The translations under genes were made by a program, and so were the position numbers. The notes below the pieces were generated by a model. The model saw nothing but the letters and a program-made list of their open reading frames with translations. It did not search any database and was not told where the DNA came from. From Synaphobranchus kaupii (lineage: Eukaryota > Chordata > Actinopteri > Anguilliformes > Synaphobranchidae), in assembly GCA_029718625.1 (NCBI GenBank), contig CM056383.1, forward strand, positions 14,563,066-14,627,065: a stretch of DNA of 64,000 bases, given 5' to 3'. How positions within the stretch are numbered: the first letter of the stretch is position 1; every line of letters starts with the position of its first letter. Shown here piece after piece: positions 60,946 through 64,000 of the stretch.

Positions 60946-63900
60946 GTTGGAAATCTCAAGACTGTCAAAAATGTAACATTTAATTGTAAATTGTAAATGT
61001 TCTCCACCAACTTAAATTTTGCGAGTTCGAACAATCAAAACTAACTTGACAATTTGTGTGTGTGAGTGCTTGTGAAGTAGCAAATGGACACTTTTATTTA
61101 TTACCTCTAACAAAAATGGACACAAGGGCATGTTGATTGTGCCCAGGCCAGGCCACAATCTATTTAATTACAGTGGTGAAAGAGGTAGACTATGTTGAGA
61201 TGTTATAGTGCTTCGGGTTTTACTCTCGTGTTGCGTTGTACAGCTATGTAGTGTGTGTGTGTGTGTTCATCTCTCGCACCAGCTTCAGTTCACATAACAC
61301 TTTGTCCTGGAAAGTGGCGTCTGTCCAAACTGCTGTGGTCTTCCTGTTTATTTGTCCGGCTGTACAGGTTTTATATGGAGGTGGGTCTGAGACTGCAGTA
61401 AACATGTCTAGGGGCTTGTAGCCAGAGTGCAGATTTTAGCTGCAAAAGGATTTCAGCAGCCATTGCTGCTCAAACATTAGTAAAAAAAAAAAATTGGAAT
61501 CAATTCTGGACATCTGCTCTGGCAGGAGCTTGTTGTATATGACTATTGACACAGTATTTCTGAAATGTTCTATGTGTGTTTCTTGATGTGGAATGTGTGT
61601 TTTGTAAACTGAGGAGGCATAATTGCAATTGCAACGGCATTGGCATCTGTAGAGAGTCCTGGGAAATTCAGCACAAACCAGAACATTTTTCTGATTGGAA
61701 GAAAATATGAGCATGTGAGTCAGCCTAGTTTTGGTGATAAGTGGACAGCCCTCACTCATTTTTTTACCACAATTTATATAATGAGTCTATAAATGGCTCT
61801 AACTTTGTATCACATATGTATTTTTATATTTGTATGGACAATAACACACAAATGCAATCCAACTGCACCATTTTCCTATCTTATATAGAGCCAAAGAGTC
61901 TCTTACTTCATCATAACCACTGGTCATGAGCGCTGAATCTTTCCAAAATATAGTCTCAGATGTAGAAAAGTGGCAAAAGGTAAAAAGGTCAACTGTGAAG
62001 CTAGTGCTTCAAAAGAGTGAGTTTAGCCAAATTAGACAAAAACAAATAAACACATTTGTTTAATGTGGGGGAAATACAATAAAAACATGGCAGATTTATG
62101 TGGGCTGAAGATTGAGTTTGAGCATGCAGCGTTTTGAAAGCGTCTCCAGGGTGACCTGGACTGTGCTTGCCGGTCACACAGCCCAAGGCAGCGATGTCAC
62201 TCTTAAGTAGAAGCTGCCCCCTCCCTCAGAACTAGGGAGAGTCAAAAAGATTTGACTCTCAGTTCCATTTGCAAAGCCTCATGTGCTACTCGCATAACAT
62301 GTCCAGCAAATGCACCGATCTTCTGAAGAGAGAAACATCCAGGATTTTTTTGTTGTTGAAAACTCTAGCTCCTGCGTCATATAGATTGCAGCCAGCATCT
62401 TGAGGAGGATAAACTGTTGAGGTTTTGTCAGATTGTGTTTGTAAGTGTGTGCTATGATACCATTGCCTTGTATCCCTGTAGGATTCCACTGCTTTAGGGA
62501 GGGGAGGCTTGTGTTCATTCTCATTAGTGTGACTGCACATTGCTTTAAGACAAAAAAGTAATAATTTATAAGAAAGTACCCGGGGAGGAAATAAAACTGT
62601 AAATTTATCAACAATGATTTATTTTCTCCAAAGTAAATATAAGTGAAATGTAGGGTGAACAAAACTAAAGAAATTCAGTCGTTGGCCTTCAGATGTCATA
62701 ACACTCTTAAAGACTTCTTTGGCACCGAGTGGTCCTTCACCGTCTCTTATTTTGACTGAAATCTTAATGCAGCAAGGATTAAGGGAGGATTACAACATAA
62801 TCTTGAATAATCCAAAATGCCGTAGACAAGGAAAGAACTGTAAGAACCGCACCAACACTTCCCGAGGTCTGACAACATTGTCAGTCAACGTCGGGATTAA
62901 AAGTAGCGTGGCGGTTGTTACTAACATGTACCATTCTTTAGCACGCAGAAGCCATTTGTATTGGGGCATAATTTAAGAGGCGGGCGACCCTCTTAAAGCA
63001 CTAGCTAGCTAAAAAATGGCCAAAAACCAACATAGATCACAGATCGACAGAACTAAGAAGATTTATATTTCTACTTTTTAAAAATGAATGCATATCTGGT
63101 TCATTATAACATGCAATGTGATGTTAAAATGTAATGCCTTTGATTATGATTACTTTATTTTTAGACCGGATTAGAATTGACAGATTTTTAATTCCCTCAG
63201 CAATGTATGTTGATTATTCTCATTAATATTATTGGGGGGGGGGGGGGGGGTGCATATCTATCAGATATGTGTAGTATCATGAAAAATAATGAATCTTTGG
63301 AACAACGTAAAATATATTTACTCTTCATTTTACTGTATATGAAACTAAATTAAATTAAAACAAAATGAATTCTGTGGGGTTATGAATCGACAGTCATGTA
63401 TAGAATATTGCACAAGAATGCAATAGTCTGTGTTTTAAAACTTAATAGTTAATACTTTTGTTTGTTTGTCTTATTTGGCTACTATGCTATGTTTAGAATG
63501 GTATTTATTTTTCCATAGAGTTGTTATAATTCAAATTAACGTTGATACAAGTAACTAAGATAAAATAATTTAATTACGTCTAACAAAATTATCACTGTAT
63601 AAAATGGGAAACTGGTAATGACCCAGAAATTGTACCATCATGTTTCAATGTCATCAGAGGTGACAGTACACAGTTTCACCCTTGACCCAGGAACCACAAC
63701 ACTTGTCTTTCTGCAGAAAATGCTCAAGGAAATGGATAGCCTGCATTTAAGGGCGTGCAGCCTCTGGGGTCAAAGGTCAAAACGATGTGGGCGGAGTGTG
63801 GGGAAAAAAACTAAAACCACAATGAAAGCAGAGAGCAGTCACGACTGCCTTTCATGTCAAAGCAGGATAGATTTAGACCATCATAATGTACGTATCATTT

Positions 63901-64000
63901 GCACAGTGATGTGACTTCATTCTGCTTTACAATTTTCAGCGCCAGTCTTGTACTCACAAGACACACTGCATACGTTGCAGTCAGAATTTCCTTCAAAATG
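60946..64000 (+). other. arhgap15 intron, continues beyond window
   Basis: The next expected exon (the PH segment after KNVFQ) was not found. A G run lies at 63234-63251. No other feature recognised. Confidence 0.5.

Noticed and set aside
63655..63900. Possible next arhgap15 exon near 'tctttctgcag' (63719)
   Set aside because: The sequence after this acceptor does not encode the expected PH segment and has no matching donor.

Overview
The window is ordinary nuclear DNA from a ray-finned fish, most likely a teleost. The signs are intron-split genes with GT/AG splice sites, dense CA/GT microsatellites, many Tc1-like and short inverted-repeat DNA transposons, and a tRNA-derived SINE with a fish-type tail. 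The species cannot be named from the sequence. There are no bacterial operons, CRISPR arrays or viral genomes, and I found no new multi-gene system. The novelty lies in how mobile elements are layered and in a few details of the two genes.

Two protein-coding genes lie head to tail on the + strand. The first is a complete kynureninase gene (kynu): 13 coding exons between 11659 and 31498, 1497 nt including the stop, 498 residues. All exon phases join, and the catalytic residues fall at the same numbers as in human KYNU (H102, T138, F165, D168, D250, H253, Y275, K276, W305, N333). The second is the 5' part of arhgap15 (Rho GTPase-activating protein 15). Five coding exons (39844-60945) give residues 1-154, from the conserved N-terminus into the PH domain; the rest of the PH domain and the RhoGAP domain lie beyond the right edge. 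KYNU followed by ARHGAP15 on the same strand is also the human 2q22 order, so this is conserved synteny. The two genes have no known functional link: one is cytosolic tryptophan catabolism, the other Rac-directed GAP signalling in blood cells.

Layout. 1-11640 is intergenic: a LINE 3' end, a fresh 350-bp tandem duplication, a cluster of promoter-like repeats (3190-4616) and a 4.6-kb composite transposon (4881-9490). 11641-31762 is kynu; its intron 1 holds a three-level transposon nest, intron 2 a minisatellite interrupted by a foldback element, and intron 10 more than 1.2 kb of GT-rich array. 31763-39825 is the intergenic region and presumed 5' non-coding part of arhgap15, with a 44-bp minisatellite, a SINE and another three-level nest (36607-39042). 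39826-64000 is arhgap15 exons and long introns, one of which holds a Tc1-like element inside an older element that landed in a TA microsatellite (48774-51679).

Most long reading frames outside the listed exons are by-products of simple repeats or transposase debris. I report no further host gene.
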